Below are positions 51,725 through 61,378 of a DNA stretch of 63,839 bases, piece after piece. The stretch covers positions 1 through 63,839 of the forward strand of contig JAPDJT010000029.1 of NCBI GenBank assembly GCA_029258955.1, written 5' to 3'. Source of the DNA: Thermoplasmatota archaeon (lineage in GTDB: Archaea; Thermoplasmatota; E2; UBA202; JdFR-43). The notes under the pieces were generated by a model, which was given only the letters and a program-made list of their open reading frames with translations, was not told the origin of the DNA and searched no databases. The translations under genes were made by a program, and so were the position numbers. Position 1 is the stretch's first letter, and the number at the start of each line of letters is the position of its first letter.

Positions 51725-52657
51725 ATGCAATTTGATGACATAAAGAAAATACTTGAAGAGCAGGGATATGCTATAGTTGGCAAGCATTCTGCAGTTAAGC
51801 TTTGCCACTGGCTCAGAAAATCTTTGTTAGAAAATAAGCCCTGCTATAAAAATACGTTTTATGGAATTGAAAGCCATCGCTGCTTACAAATGTCTCCAAC
51901 TGCATTTCATTGCACACAAAAATGCCTTTATTGCTGGCGATACCAAGCTTTCACTTTAACAGAGTTGAAAAAAGAAGATGCTGATGACCCTGCTTTTATT
52001 TTAGAAAAGAGTATAGAAGAGCAGAGAAGATTGCTAACTGGATATAAAGGAGATGAAAGAGTTAGTTTGGAAAAATGGAAGGAAGCTATGGAACCAAAGC
52101 ATGTTGCTTGTTCATTGACAGGGGAGCCAACATTATATCCCTATCTTAGTGATTTTTTTGAAGAATGCCATAAAAGAGGAATGACTACGTTTTTGGTGAC
52201 AAATGGAACAAATCCAAAAGCATTGGAGGAGATGGATGTATTGCCAAAGCAACTTTACGTTACTGTTGCTGCGCCAAATGAAGAAATTTATAAGAAATTG
52301 TGTTGTCCTTTAGTGCCTAAAGGATGGGAAAAATTAATGGAAACACTTGAGTTATTAAATAGCTTAGATACAAGAACCGTGATAAGGCATACATTGGTAA
52401 AATATTGGAACTTGGGACATGAAAAAGAATATGCAAAGTTAGATGAAAGAGCAAATCCATGGTTTATTGAACCAAAAGGTTATATGTTTGTAGGGTATTC
52501 TCGCCAGAGAATGAAGCTTGATAATATGCCAAGTCATGAAGAAATAAAAAAATTTGGAGAAAAGCTGGCAGAGCTACTTGGCTATGAAATTGAAGCTGAA
52601 AGAGAAGATTCAAGAGTTGTTTTGTTGGGAAGGGGAAAGCAGAGGAGAATAAAATGA
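51725..52657 (+). CDS. taw1: tRNA 4-demethylwyosine synthase Taw1 (TYW1)
   Basis: 310 residues. Radical SAM motif CTQKCLYCW (CX3CX2C) preceded by the extra cysteines for the second cluster (LCHWLRKS, PCYKN, HRCLQMSPTAFHC). Also SLTGEPTLYP and FIEPKGYMFVGYSRQRM. It condenses pyruvate carbons with m1G37 in tRNA-Phe, the first tricyclic step to wyosine. A TATA-like ttttttaatata lies ~26 nt upstream. Confidence 0.95.
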   Translation: MQFDDIKKILEEQGYAIVGKHSAVKLCHWLRKSLLENKPCYKNTFYGIESHRCLQMSPTAFHCTQKCLYCWRYQAFTLTELKKEDADDPAFILEKSIEEQRRLLTGYKGDERVSLEKWKEAMEPKHVACSLTGEPTLYPYLSDFFEECHKRGMTTFLVTNGTNPKALEEMDVLPKQLYVTVAAPNEEIYKKLCCPLVPKGWEKLMETLELLNSLDTRTVIRHTLVKYWNLGHEKEYAKLDERANPWFIEPKGYMFVGYSRQRMKLDNMPSHEEIKKFGEKLAELLGYEIEAEREDSRVVLLGRGKQRRIK

Positions 52658-53835
52658 ATGATTATTTTTTGCTGGCTTTGCTTATAATTTCATTTGGAAT
52701 AATAATTGCATTGGTAGCAAATAGAAAAAATTTTGCAATAGCAATTTTACTAGGCTCAATAATACTTTCAATGTCCATCCCAGATAAATTTTTGAATATT
52801 GTTATAAAAACTGCAACAGATTTTAAAGTGCTTGCTTTAATAGCAATAGTTGTTATGATAAAAATGCTTGCAGTAATTTTGCAAGAAAGTGGATTACTTG
52901 AAGGAGTTATAAATACAATGAAGCAAAAGCTATCATATAAAGGAATGCTTATTGCCATTCCTTCTATACTTGGATTGCTTCCTGTGCCAGGCGGAGCGTT
53001 GCTTTCTGCTCCTCTCATTGATATACATGGAAAGGTTGCAAATGTGAAAAAGGAATTGTTAATGGCAATAAATTTATGGTACCGCCACATATGGTTCATT
53101 ATATTTCCTTTAGCTACTCCCTTAGTATTGCTGGCAGATTTATCAGGCTACAACATATTTATGATTATTGTTATGCAAATTCCCATATTTTTTCTCCTTT
53201 TTATTGTAGGTTATTTTTTTGTTAGGAAAGTAAAGGCTGTTGAAGAAGAAAAAAAGGTGGCGGTACAATCAGAATATAAAGGGCTATTGCCCATCATCAT
53301 TCCAGTTTCAATTGCAACACCTCTATCTTTTTTCATCTCTACATATTCAGCTTTTTTAATTTCTTTGCCAATTGGTATAGCTGTAGCATTAATAATGGCA
53401 AAGAAAAGAGAGTTTGCAATGTTGAAAAAAGGCATTTCAATTACCTTAGCTATTGCAATATATGGTATTATGCTTTTAAAGAACATCATATTTGAAACTG
53501 GTATCCCTCAAATAATTTCAACACATCTTATTCATATGCCAAGCTTTATTACAATAGCATTGCTTTCTTTCATAATTGGTTTAGTTACAGCTCATAATCT
53601 AGCGGCGGTAGGCATTCTTTATCCAATTTTATTTCCATTTTTAGATAGCATTAATATGGTTGCCTTGCTTTATGTATCATCCTTTATGGGATATCTTATT
53701 TCTCCTATTCATCCATGTGTTGTTCTAACCTATGACTACTTTAAGCCAAAATTTTTACAGGCATATAAGCTCCTTCTCCCTCCAGCAATTGCAGTTGTAA
53801 TTATAGCAACATTTTTTTATTCAATTCTACCTTAA
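52654..53835 (+). CDS. DUF401-family membrane transporter-like protein
   Basis: 393 residues with about 11 TM helices. Family motif GLLPVPGGALLSAPLIDIHG, and YLISPIHPCVVLTYDYF near the end. Its architecture resembles gluconate/citrate-type permeases; the substrate is unknown. It overlaps taw1 (ATGA) and is convergent with the C25 peptidase gene (4 nt). Confidence 0.82.
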   Translation: MNDYFLLALLIISFGIIIALVANRKNFAIAILLGSIILSMSIPDKFLNIVIKTATDFKVLALIAIVVMIKMLAVILQESGLLEGVINTMKQKLSYKGMLIAIPSILGLLPVPGGALLSAPLIDIHGKVANVKKELLMAINLWYRHIWFIIFPLATPLVLLADLSGYNIFMIIVMQIPIFFLLFIVGYFFVRKVKAVEEEKKVAVQSEYKGLLPIIIPVSIATPLSFFISTYSAFLISLPIGIAVALIMAKKREFAMLKKGISITLAIAIYGIMLLKNIIFETGIPQIISTHLIHMPSFITIALLSFIIGLVTAHNLAAVGILYPILFPFLDSINMVALLYVSSFMGYLISPIHPCVVLTYDYFKPKFLQAYKLLLPPAIAVVIIATFFYSILP

Positions 53836-55619
53836 TATCCTCCTATTTTTAAACTTGGATCTCCTAACAAACACCATTCTTGAACAACCTTTATATCTAT
53901 TGTATCTTTGAGGGGCATTTTATCATCTCCAGGAAATGTATCTATAAATCCTGACAGCGTCTCTCCATGAAGCATTCCAAGCATGTCTATGCCTTCATTG
54001 TAGAGCCTGAAGAAATTTATTTCAAGCCAGCCGTCTAAAACCTGCAGATAATCTGCTATTCCATCATTATTTTCATCTTCGCTTCCATGATAGCCCAATC
54101 CAGTATTGCCTATCGTTGCTATTGCTCCCCCTCCTATTTTCCTTGTAAGCCACCAGCTCCAGCATTCTGGGGCATTTTCTCCCTTCCATATTTTTTCTTT
54201 GTCAAATGAATTGAAAATTGAAACATTAAATTGGCTGTTATGACAACCTCCTATTACAACAATGGGTAACTTATATCCATTTTTTAAGAAAGGCATATCC
54301 CATATTTGGTAGCCATCTTCCCACTCATCAAAGTTATATGGCTCATGGGTACTCCAACTCATTGGATTGCCATGCCCACAGAAATAAGCAAAGCCAGCTC
54401 CACCATTTAAAGCATTTCCTATATTCTTTGCATTTAAATCAACTTCAGAAGCCCAGACTTTTATGGCTTTAAACTTATTGCTTAATTGCTTATATGCTTC
54501 CCATGTTGCAAGCTCCCCCTCAATGAATCCATGGCTATCATTGTATGAATCTCCAGCAACAAGAATAAAATTGTAAAATTCTTCAAATGGTTGGGTTTCA
54601 TATGTAATAATTTTATCAACCATTATCTTTACTTCTTTTTCATTTCTACATGGTAATCTTCCAATATATACATCTGGATATAAATCTAGATAATCTTTTC
54701 CTTTGAAGCTCCACTCGCCAAACACTCCATTTCCATTGCTATCCCAGTCATCAAAAACTGGTTTTCCATCTTCATATTTATATATGTCTGCAAAATATAA
54801 GTCGCAAAGATAACTTGCCTCCCAATTTGAGCCATCGTTTAAATGGCTATAGCGAACTGGCACATACCATTCCTCTTTAAATCCAAATTTTCTTCCTCCA
54901 ACAAGCAAAACATATTTTATTCCATATTCCTCCAAAGCATCTTTAATGAAATACTTCAACTTCTCTGCATCATCTCTTCCTTCATACTTAGACAAAATTT
55001 CTTCAATTGGCATCATAAGAGTTCTTATTCCATATTTTTCCTTATGCTCCTTTAATGGAATTAAAGAATTTTCCCATTTCTGAGGATAAACTATAACCAA
55101 ATCATATTCATCTTTACAGCTATATGAATAAATTTTGTCATGATTTATTTTAATAGCAAATTTATTTGCATGCAAAAGAATGCCGTCTTTCCTTACTCTA
55201 TTTGGATAAAGATATAGATTTAAGATAGTCATTAATTTTCCGTTTCTTCTTCCTATTCCAATGCTATACTCATACCATTTCTGAGGATATATTTCAAATT
55301 CCTTTGGCTTAAAATTCAGTTTTATGTCCTCGAGTCCATCAATTTTCGGAGGATTTGCAATTTTAATTTTATCTACTTCCTTTTCTTCTATTTCCATAAC
55401 TTCTACTTTTACTTCTATTTTTGTTCCGAGCGGAAATTCATAAGTTTTTGCTATATATGGCAAAACTGGATAACCAGCCTGCATTAAGTAGCCAGAGACA
55501 GCCTCGGAATATATTATCTCTTCTTGTCCCCCCACATTTTGTGAAATTTTTACGCTATTATAGCCTGTAAGTGATGGTAATAATGCAAAAACCAGTATGG
55601 CTACAACTATCCTTTTCAT
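53832..55619 (-). CDS. Secreted C25-family (gingipain-like) cysteine peptidase
   Basis: 595 residues. A signal peptide (MKRIVVAILVFALLPSLTG) is followed by a beta-rich propeptide-like N-domain (~20-180) and the C25 catalytic domain: YDLVIVYPQKW, SYLCDLYFADIY, YPDVYIGRLP, the catalytic His in FAYFCGHGNPMSWS and the catalytic Cys in VVIGGCHNSQF. It lacks the long adhesin tail of bacterial gingipains. It probably degrades extracellular protein for nutrition. It is flanked upstream by a large repeat locus. Confidence 0.9.
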   Translation of the reverse strand: MKRIVVAILVFALLPSLTGYNSVKISQNVGGQEEIIYSEAVSGYLMQAGYPVLPYIAKTYEFPLGTKIEVKVEVMEIEEKEVDKIKIANPPKIDGLEDIKLNFKPKEFEIYPQKWYEYSIGIGRRNGKLMTILNLYLYPNRVRKDGILLHANKFAIKINHDKIYSYSCKDEYDLVIVYPQKWENSLIPLKEHKEKYGIRTLMMPIEEILSKYEGRDDAEKLKYFIKDALEEYGIKYVLLVGGRKFGFKEEWYVPVRYSHLNDGSNWEASYLCDLYFADIYKYEDGKPVFDDWDSNGNGVFGEWSFKGKDYLDLYPDVYIGRLPCRNEKEVKIMVDKIITYETQPFEEFYNFILVAGDSYNDSHGFIEGELATWEAYKQLSNKFKAIKVWASEVDLNAKNIGNALNGGAGFAYFCGHGNPMSWSTHEPYNFDEWEDGYQIWDMPFLKNGYKLPIVVIGGCHNSQFNVSIFNSFDKEKIWKGENAPECWSWWLTRKIGGGAIATIGNTGLGYHGSEDENNDGIADYLQVLDGWLEINFFRLYNEGIDMLGMLHGETLSGFIDTFPGDDKMPLKDTIDIKVVQEWCLLGDPSLKIGGY

Positions 55620-55664
55620 GAAAGAAAAAGCAGTATCTAATTATATTTTTTGTTGCAATACCAA

Positions 55665-55746
55665 TTTGAGACTGTTGAAAATGAAATTGAATGTTGCCAT
55701 AGTAAATTTCTTCCATGCAATAAGATGTTGCAGGATAATTCTCTTA
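55665..55746 (+). repeat. Palindromic repeat, copy 12a (plus, well preserved)
   Basis: It contains ctgttgaaaatgaaattg, gttgccatagtaaat (exact core) and cttccatgcaataag, then ggataattctctt. It is one of the best examples of the consensus. Confidence 0.75.
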
Positions 55747-55773
55747 TGATGTAAAGCCAATAACAAATTATTT

Positions 55774-55872
55774 TCCGGGTGTGTTGAATGAATGAATTAT
55801 TGCCATTGGCTGTTATCACATGAGAAAATATGCCATAACAACATTCATTTCATTTTAATTTTTCATCAACCC
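55774..55872. repeat. Palindromic repeat, copy 12b (minus arm plus a partial plus arm)
   Basis: The minus arm (55798-55870), reverse-complemented, reads gttgatgaaaaattaaaatg, aatgaatgttgttatggc and gataacagccaatggcaat. Just before it, ttccgggtgtgttgaatg echoes the ttccgggtctgtcgaa at the edge of copy 2 (10612). Confidence 0.65.
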
Positions 55873-55941
55873 CTTATTTTTCATATTTTTCCATGGTGGC
55901 TATTTATAAGCAATCTGCCAACACTCCTTTCATTAATAATC

Positions 55942-56382
55942 TCACATTTCTTCTTTTATGACACTAAAGCAAGTGCAAGTTATTGTTTTGCCAACACCTT
56001 TCATACCTCTAAGTTTATCTAATACAAGTTTTCCTATTTCTTCCATATCCTTTCCTCTAACTTTAAGCAATAAATCCCATTCTCCTGCAATGATATAGAC
56101 TTCCCTAACATTTTCTATTTTTGAAATTTCTCTTGCTAACTCTCTTTGTGATATATCTGGATTGGGTATAAAGGAAACGAGGATAAAAGCTGTTATTGGC
56201 ATTCCAATTTTTTCATAATTTAGGATAGTGGTAAATTTCCTAATTATGCCTTTATTAACTAACTTTTTAATTCTCTCTGCTACTGTTGTTCTTGGAAGCT
56301 TAACTTCTTTTGCAATTTCTTTAACTGGCTTTCTCGCATTTTCCATAAGTTTTTCTAAAATTGCAAAATCCTTTTCATCCAT
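55942..56382 (-). CDS. Lrp/AsnC-family transcriptional regulator
   Basis: 146 residues. An N-terminal HTH (KPVKEIAKEVKLPRTTVAER) is followed by the ligand-binding RAM domain (VREVYIIAGEWDLLLKVRG). It is divergent from the asparagine synthetase gene 100 nt away. A palindrome, tgtcattttgaca, lies between its TATA box and ATG, consistent with autoregulation. Control of the neighbouring synthetase is a context inference, echoing AsnC-asnA in bacteria. Confidence 0.9.
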   Translation of the reverse strand: MDEKDFAILEKLMENARKPVKEIAKEVKLPRTTVAERIKKLVNKGIIRKFTTILNYEKIGMPITAFILVSFIPNPDISQRELAREISKIENVREVYIIAGEWDLLLKVRGKDMEEIGKLVLDKLRGMKGVGKTITCTCFSVIKEEM

Positions 56383-56383
56383 A

Positions 56384-56435
56384 TGTCAAAATGACAAATT
56401 TTTATATAAATTTTGTTATTTTTTTGACAAATTTA
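56384..56435. promoter_or_regulatory. Probable Lrp/AsnC operator in the divergent promoter region
   Basis: The perfect palindrome tgtcaaaatgaca (56385-56397 region) overlaps the start of the regulator. On the other side of the regulator's TATA box (tttttatataaat, ~56400-56412) is a second half-site, tgacaaattt (~56426-56435), matching atgacaaattt at 56391. Repeated TGACAAATTT half-sites around both promoters suggest cooperative binding. Confidence 0.55.
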
Positions 56436-56482
56436 CAAAATTCCCATCAAAATGAATAAATATATCAAATAAAATCAGAATT

Positions 56483-57403
56483 ATGCTGGAAGAAATATAT
56501 TTTCAAGTTGATGAGAGGGCGAAGATAGCTGTAAAAATTGGAAGCAAAGTTAGGAAGATATTAAGTGATTTCTTGCTGGAAAGAGGATTTGTGGAAATAG
56601 CTCCTGTTATCATTTCTCCTATAACAGATCCATTGGCTCATCCTGTTTTTGATGGAGAGATAAATTACTATGGAAATAAATATTATCTGACTAAAAGCAT
56701 GATTTTTCATAAGCAGTTGGCTTTGCTATCATTAGAAAAAATTTTTTGCTTTTCTCCCAACATAAGGCTTGAGCTAAAAGATTTAGAAAAAACAGGGAGA
56801 CATTTAGCAGAATTTACACAGCTTGATTTAGAAGTAAGAAATGCAAGTAGAGAAGATGTTATGGAGTTAGCAGAAGATATGTTAATCCATTTATTTAAAA
56901 AATTGAGGGAGGAATGCAAAGAAGAGCTTGAGATTTTGGGAAGAGAAATAAAAATTCCATCAAAGCCATTCAAAAGAATAAGTTTCGAAGAAGCTTATAA
57001 TAAATATGGCAAAGATTATGAGGAGATGCTATCCAAAGAAGAGAAAGAGCCATTTTGGATTATAGATTTCCCAAAATGGAAGAGAGAATTTTATGATAAG
57101 GAATATGAAGATAGAAAAGGATGGTTAGTTGATATGGATTTAATTTATCCAGAGGGATTTGGGGAGGCTTTGTCTGGAGGCGAGAGAGAATATGAATATG
57201 AAAGAATAGTTAGGAGAATGGAAGAAAAGAGCATGAATTTGCAAGCTTTCTATGCTTATTTGCAAATTGCTAGAATAGCAAAATTTTACCCATCTGCAGG
57301 ATTTGGTATAGGTATAGAGAGGCTAATAAGATATATTTGTGGATTTGAAGACATAAGATATACAACTCTCTTCCCAAAAATACCGGGAAAATATTGTATA
57401 TAG
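56483..57403 (+). CDS. Archaeal asparagine synthetase A (AsnRS-related, no anticodon domain)
   Basis: 306 residues. A class II synthetase catalytic core: motif 2 FSPNIRLELKDLEKTGRHLA with EFTQLDLEVR, and motif 3 GFGIGIERLIRYICGF. It lacks the N-terminal OB anticodon-binding domain of AsnRS/AspRS, as described for the AsnRS paralogue of Pyrococcus abyssi, which makes asparagine from aspartate, ammonia and ATP. The ATG is ~24 nt from a TATA-like atatcaaat. The adjacent AsnC-type regulator supports the assignment. Confidence 0.88.
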   Translation: MLEEIYFQVDERAKIAVKIGSKVRKILSDFLLERGFVEIAPVIISPITDPLAHPVFDGEINYYGNKYYLTKSMIFHKQLALLSLEKIFCFSPNIRLELKDLEKTGRHLAEFTQLDLEVRNASREDVMELAEDMLIHLFKKLREECKEELEILGREIKIPSKPFKRISFEEAYNKYGKDYEEMLSKEEKEPFWIIDFPKWKREFYDKEYEDRKGWLVDMDLIYPEGFGEALSGGEREYEYERIVRRMEEKSMNLQAFYAYLQIARIAKFYPSAGFGIGIERLIRYICGFEDIRYTTLFPKIPGKYCI

Positions 57404-57418
57404 TGCAGTTATTACTCT

Positions 57419-59143
57419 ATGCAAATTTACAACCCAAGCGATGAATTCTTTAAGGAATTCCTTAAGCCTTATTATGTTGTAACTAAAGATGGCCAGTACC
57501 TTTTTGCCTCCCGCCAAAAAGGAAGGCGCCCAGACAGAGTTTTTTATATGGTACCTCCTGACTATAAACTTGGTAAAGGACAGAGATATTTTGATGTCGA
57601 GATTGGAAAACACTTATTTGAGATTGCTGAAAAGTATTTAAGGAGAGCAGACAAAATTATACAGGAAGGGGTGCAAGGTGAAAATGGATATAAAGTTGGC
57701 ATAAAAGTTATAACAAGCATTGAAAATCCCCATTCAGCATACATTTCATGGATGGGGAAATTGATGATTTTCCCTCCAGAAAATATTAGAATATCTTGCA
57801 TAAATTATATTATTCCAGAAGGATTGCCAGAAGAATTTATTCAAGAAGTAAAAGAATTTTGGGATTATAACAATGAGCCATTAACCCTGTTTGATTTTAC
57901 AGAAATTGATAAAGATGTAAGAAAGGTTTTGAATCTAAATATTGACTACTTTGGAGGTGCTTTCAAAAAACCAAATTTGACTATGGTATGGAATAAAGCT
58001 GAGGAAGATGGCTTAATATCATATCATGCTGGTTGTTGCAACGGAAGAATTCTAAAAGGCTTGAGCGGAACAGGAAAAACAACTTTGACTGTAGGTGAAA
58101 ATATAGAGCAAGACGATGCCTTAGTTGGAATGCCAATTTATGAGAATGGTAAGATAACAAAAATAAAATTAATAGGACTTGAAGCAGGGAGTTTTGCAAA
58201 ATCAGAAGGGTTAAATGAAAAAAGCCCAGAATGGAAAGGATTGATGAAATCCAGGGAAGGAGCAATTGTATTGGCTTTAAATATTGATTGTGAAGGGGTA
58301 AAATATGTGGAAAAGAGAATAAAAGGATATAATGTTATTGTTCCTGTTGCAGTTGGTAAAGTAGGATGCTTAAAATGCAATTGTTATGAAGAAAGCAAAA
58401 CAACAAATGGAAGATTTATTTTTAAATTCAGTGATTTAAATAAAAACTGGGGAAGAGAAAAATATTTGGAGGCAGAAGGATTGAGTTTTAGAAGATTTGA
58501 CATTCTAGAACCAATAATAAGGATAACAGATGCAAATATGGCTGTTGCTTTAGATTCTGCTTGCGAGAGTGTAATAACTTCTGCTATAGAAGGAAGAGTA
58601 GTTGGGCAGAGAGTGAGAGTATATTCAGCAACAGATTTTATGGCTAGGGAGCAGGCAGAGCAGGCATTTTTGAAGCTTAAAGCATATGAAGATTTAGGGC
58701 TAGATTTAGATGGAAAGCTAGTGTTTTTCGTTGTAAATACAGGCTACGTTGGAGAACATGATTTAAATGGAAATGCTACAGGCAAAGGAGAAAAAATAAA
58801 GGTGGAGGATTCAAAAAAGCTAATATATCTGGTGGAGAAGAGAAAAATAAAGAAATGGCTCCGCCATCCAGCATTTGGTTACTTAATTCCTCATCCTAAA
58901 GAGCTTGAAGAAAAGCATGGAATGAAAAATTTTGGCAAGAGATTCAATTTATTAAGATATTATTCTCCAGAAGAAATTATCGCCTTTATAAAGAGAGATA
59001 TTGAAGAAAGGACAGAATTCCTTAGAAACTTATTCGCTGGACAGAGAAAAGAAAAAGAGCTTAAAGATGTAATAAATGTATGGCAAAGATGCAAAATACC
59101 AACAGAAGAAGAAATAATAGAATTTTATGAAGAATATGAATAG
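57419..59143 (+). CDS. pckA: ATP-dependent phosphoenolpyruvate carboxykinase (divergent)
   Basis: 574 residues, longer than the usual ~530-540. The P-loop is KGLSGTGKTTLT. Other family segments are SAYISWMGKLMIFP, FGGAFKKPNLTMVW and GLEAGSFAKSEGLNEKSP (in place of the usual FEGGCYAK pattern), with a C-terminal-half GYVGEHDL. Oxaloacetate + ATP gives PEP + CO2, a gluconeogenic step from amino acids. The divergence around the metal site leaves nucleotide preference uncertain. It starts 15 nt after the asparagine synthetase stop. Confidence 0.82.
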   Translation: MQIYNPSDEFFKEFLKPYYVVTKDGQYLFASRQKGRRPDRVFYMVPPDYKLGKGQRYFDVEIGKHLFEIAEKYLRRADKIIQEGVQGENGYKVGIKVITSIENPHSAYISWMGKLMIFPPENIRISCINYIIPEGLPEEFIQEVKEFWDYNNEPLTLFDFTEIDKDVRKVLNLNIDYFGGAFKKPNLTMVWNKAEEDGLISYHAGCCNGRILKGLSGTGKTTLTVGENIEQDDALVGMPIYENGKITKIKLIGLEAGSFAKSEGLNEKSPEWKGLMKSREGAIVLALNIDCEGVKYVEKRIKGYNVIVPVAVGKVGCLKCNCYEESKTTNGRFIFKFSDLNKNWGREKYLEAEGLSFRRFDILEPIIRITDANMAVALDSACESVITSAIEGRVVGQRVRVYSATDFMAREQAEQAFLKLKAYEDLGLDLDGKLVFFVVNTGYVGEHDLNGNATGKGEKIKVEDSKKLIYLVEKRKIKKWLRHPAFGYLIPHPKELEEKHGMKNFGKRFNLLRYYSPEEIIAFIKRDIEERTEFLRNLFAGQRKEKELKDVINVWQRCKIPTEEEIIEFYEEYE

Positions 59144-59150
59144 TTTTGCA

Positions 59151-59288
59151 ATGATGGCTGGATTTCAGAGGACATTTCCCTATGCAGCAGAGAAGACAAT
59201 GAATATAATGAATGGAGAAATATTCTCTCAGAATCCTCTGATATACGATGGGTATGAAGGAGAACTTAGGATAAGTTGTGTTGGTTGA
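59151..59288 (+). CDS. Possible small ORF or gene remnant (45 residues)
   Basis: An ATG at 59151 opens MMAGFQRTFPYAAEKTMNIM through IYDGYEGELRISCVG to a TGA. The composition looks protein-like, but there is no clear promoter, and it sits in the 234-nt gap between pckA and purE. It could be the tail of a lost gene. No family recognised. Confidence 0.25.
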   Translation: MMAGFQRTFPYAAEKTMNIMNGEIFSQNPLIYDGYEGELRISCVG

Positions 59289-59377
59289 TTAAATCTTGTA
59301 AGGTTGTGGGTGAGCAAAATCAAAACAAAAGCATTTCATTATCGACAAGCTTTTATTTATTATGAGACTTCATAAAC

Positions 59378-59815
59378 ATGAAAGTAATAATTGTAATGGC
59401 ATCAAAAAGTGATGAAGCTGTAGGCAAAAAAGCCATAGATATTTTTGAAAAATTTGGTGTGGAATATGAAGTTTATTATGCCTCTGCCCACAGAACACCA
59501 GAGAAAATAAAGGAAATAGCCAGCAAAGATGCAGATGTATTTATTGCAATAGCTGGTTTGTCTGCAGCTTTGCCAGGTAGTTTGGCAGCTTATACAACAA
59601 AGCCAGTTATAGGTGTGCCTGTTTCAGGCAAACTGAATTTAGATGCAATTCTTTCTATTGTTCAGATGCCTCCGGGAATTCCTGTGGCTGCTGTTGGGCT
59701 TGACAGAGGAGACAATGCTGCTTTGCTTGCAATAGAAATTTTGGCTTTGAAAGATGAGGAATTGAAGAAAAAATTGGAAGAATATAGGCAGGAGATGAGG
59801 GAAAGATATGTTTGA
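59378..59815 (+). CDS. purE: N5-carboxyaminoimidazole ribonucleotide mutase PurE
   Basis: 145 residues. Motifs are [17 protein letters not shown] and [20 protein letters not shown] with GVPVSG and [10 protein letters not shown]. It rearranges (or carboxylates) AIR-derived substrate in purine synthesis. It overlaps guaAb by 8 nt, forming a purE-guaAb-mptE operon. Confidence 0.94.
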   Translation: MKVIIVMASKSDEAVGKKAIDIFEKFGVEYEVYYASAHRTPEKIKEIASKDADVFIAIAGLSAALPGSLAAYTTKPVIGVPVSGKLNLDAILSIVQMPPGIPVAAVGLDRGDNAALLAIEILALKDEELKKKLEEYRQEMRERYV

Positions 59816-60752
59816 TGCGGAAAAATTTGTTAAGGAAGCTGTTGAAAATTTAAAAAAGGAAGTTAAAGGAAAAGCAATTATTGCTGTATCTGGGGGAGTA
59901 GATTCAACTGTAGCTGCAAAATTGGGAAGCATGGCTTTGGGAAAGAATTTGACTGCAGTATATGTTGATACTGGTTTAATGAGGAAAGGGGAAGGAGAAT
60001 TTGTAAAAAGATTATTTGAAAAAATGGACTTAGATTTTGTATATGCTGATGCAAAGGAAGAGTTTTTAAATGCTTTGAAAGGGGTAAGTGATCCAGAGGA
60101 GAAAAGAAAAATAATAGGAGAAAAATTTGTAAGAGTTTTTGAAAGGATTGCAAAAGGAAAAAAAGCAGAGTATTTAATACAGGGAACAATAGCTCCAGAC
60201 TGGATTGAGAGTGGAGGGGGGCTTAGGGATACAATAAAAACACATCATAATGTTGGTGGATTACCGCCAGATATGAAGCTTAAAGTTGTTGAGCCATTGC
60301 GGGATTTATATAAAGATGAAGTAAGGCAAGTAGCTAGATATCTTGGTTTGGAAGTTGCAGAAAGACAGCCGTTTCCAGGACCAGGATTAGCAGTACGTGT
60401 TATTGGCGAGGTAGATGAGAAAAAGATAGAAATTGTTAGAGAAGCTTGTGCAATTGTAGAGGAAGAAATTGAAGAAGCATATAAAAAAGGCATCATTGAG
60501 AAGCCATGGCAATATTTTGCTGTTTTATTGCCAGTAAGAAGTGTAGGGGTTAGAGGAGATATAAGAGTTTATGGATACACGATAGCTATAAGATGCGTTG
60601 ATAGCGTAGATGCAATGACAGCCTCCTATTCAAAACTTCCTCATGATTTATTGGAAAGAATTGCAACCCGTATAACAAATGAAATTAAGGAAGTGAATAG
60701 AGTAGTTTATGATATTTCTAATAAACCTCCTGCCACTATAGAATGGGAATGA
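59808..60752 (+). CDS. guaAb: GMP synthetase ATP-pyrophosphatase subunit (GuaAb)
   Basis: 314 residues. The PP-loop is SGGVDST. Other motifs are [28 protein letters not shown] and [13 protein letters not shown], with a dimerisation tail [20 protein letters not shown]. It aminates XMP to GMP using ammonia from the separate glutaminase subunit encoded at 61963-62520. The split form is the usual archaeal arrangement. Confidence 0.95.
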   Translation: MFDAEKFVKEAVENLKKEVKGKAIIAVSGGVDSTVAAKLGSMALGKNLTAVYVDTGLMRKGEGEFVKRLFEKMDLDFVYADAKEEFLNALKGVSDPEEKRKIIGEKFVRVFERIAKGKKAEYLIQGTIAPDWIESGGGLRDTIKTHHNVGGLPPDMKLKVVEPLRDLYKDEVRQVARYLGLEVAERQPFPGPGLAVRVIGEVDEKKIEIVREACAIVEEEIEEAYKKGIIEKPWQYFAVLLPVRSVGVRGDIRVYGYTIAIRCVDSVDAMTASYSKLPHDLLERIATRITNEIKEVNRVVYDISNKPPATIEWE

Positions 60753-61378
60753 ACTGGCAAGAATGGAAGCCTATTTATGAAAAAATATTGCAAGAATTTG
60801 GATATGACAGAAAGAAAGATGAGGAAGCAGCCAGAATAGCTGTTAAAATTGCAAAAGGTAATGTTTTGCCAGAGGATTTAGGAAAAATGTTGAATGGAAA
60901 AGTTGTTAGCATATGTGGAGCTGGAGAAAATTTAGAAAAAGAATTGAATGAAATAGAAGGTATTATTATTGCAGCAGATGAGGCTACAACAATTTTACTT
61001 TCCAATAACATTTTGCCAGATATTATAACAACTGATTTAGATGGAAATGTTAATGATATTATAAAAGCAAATGAAAAAGGAAGTATAGTTATAATACATG
61101 CACATGGAGACAATATTAATGCATTAAAAAAATATCTTTCCTGCTTTAAAGGAAAAATTATGCTTACAACGCAAGCAGAACCCTTTAATGGAATATACAA
61201 TTTTGGAGGATTTACAGATGGAGATAGAGCTTATTGCATTGCAAAACATTTTAATGCAAAAAAAATAAAGCTAATTGGTTTCAATTTTGATAAACCAAAA
61301 CAAAAAGAAAGAAAAGATTTAGAGGCAAAGAAAAAAAAGTTAGAATGGGCTAAAAAAATTATTTTTGGTAATTTTTAA
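60749..61378 (+). CDS. mptE: 6-hydroxymethyl-7,8-dihydropterin pyrophosphokinase MptE (DUF115)
   Basis: About 209 residues from the ATG at 60749 ([20 protein letters not shown]); an ATG two codons earlier is also open. Family motifs are [35 protein letters not shown] and [11 protein letters not shown]. It makes the pterin diphosphate for tetrahydromethanopterin or folate. It overlaps guaAb by 4 nt. Confidence 0.9.
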   Translation: MNWQEWKPIYEKILQEFGYDRKKDEEAARIAVKIAKGNVLPEDLGKMLNGKVVSICGAGENLEKELNEIEGIIIAADEATTILLSNNILPDIITTDLDGNVNDIIKANEKGSIVIIHAHGDNINALKKYLSCFKGKIMLTTQAEPFNGIYNFGGFTDGDRAYCIAKHFNAKKIKLIGFNFDKPKQKERKDLEAKKKKLEWAKKIIFGNF

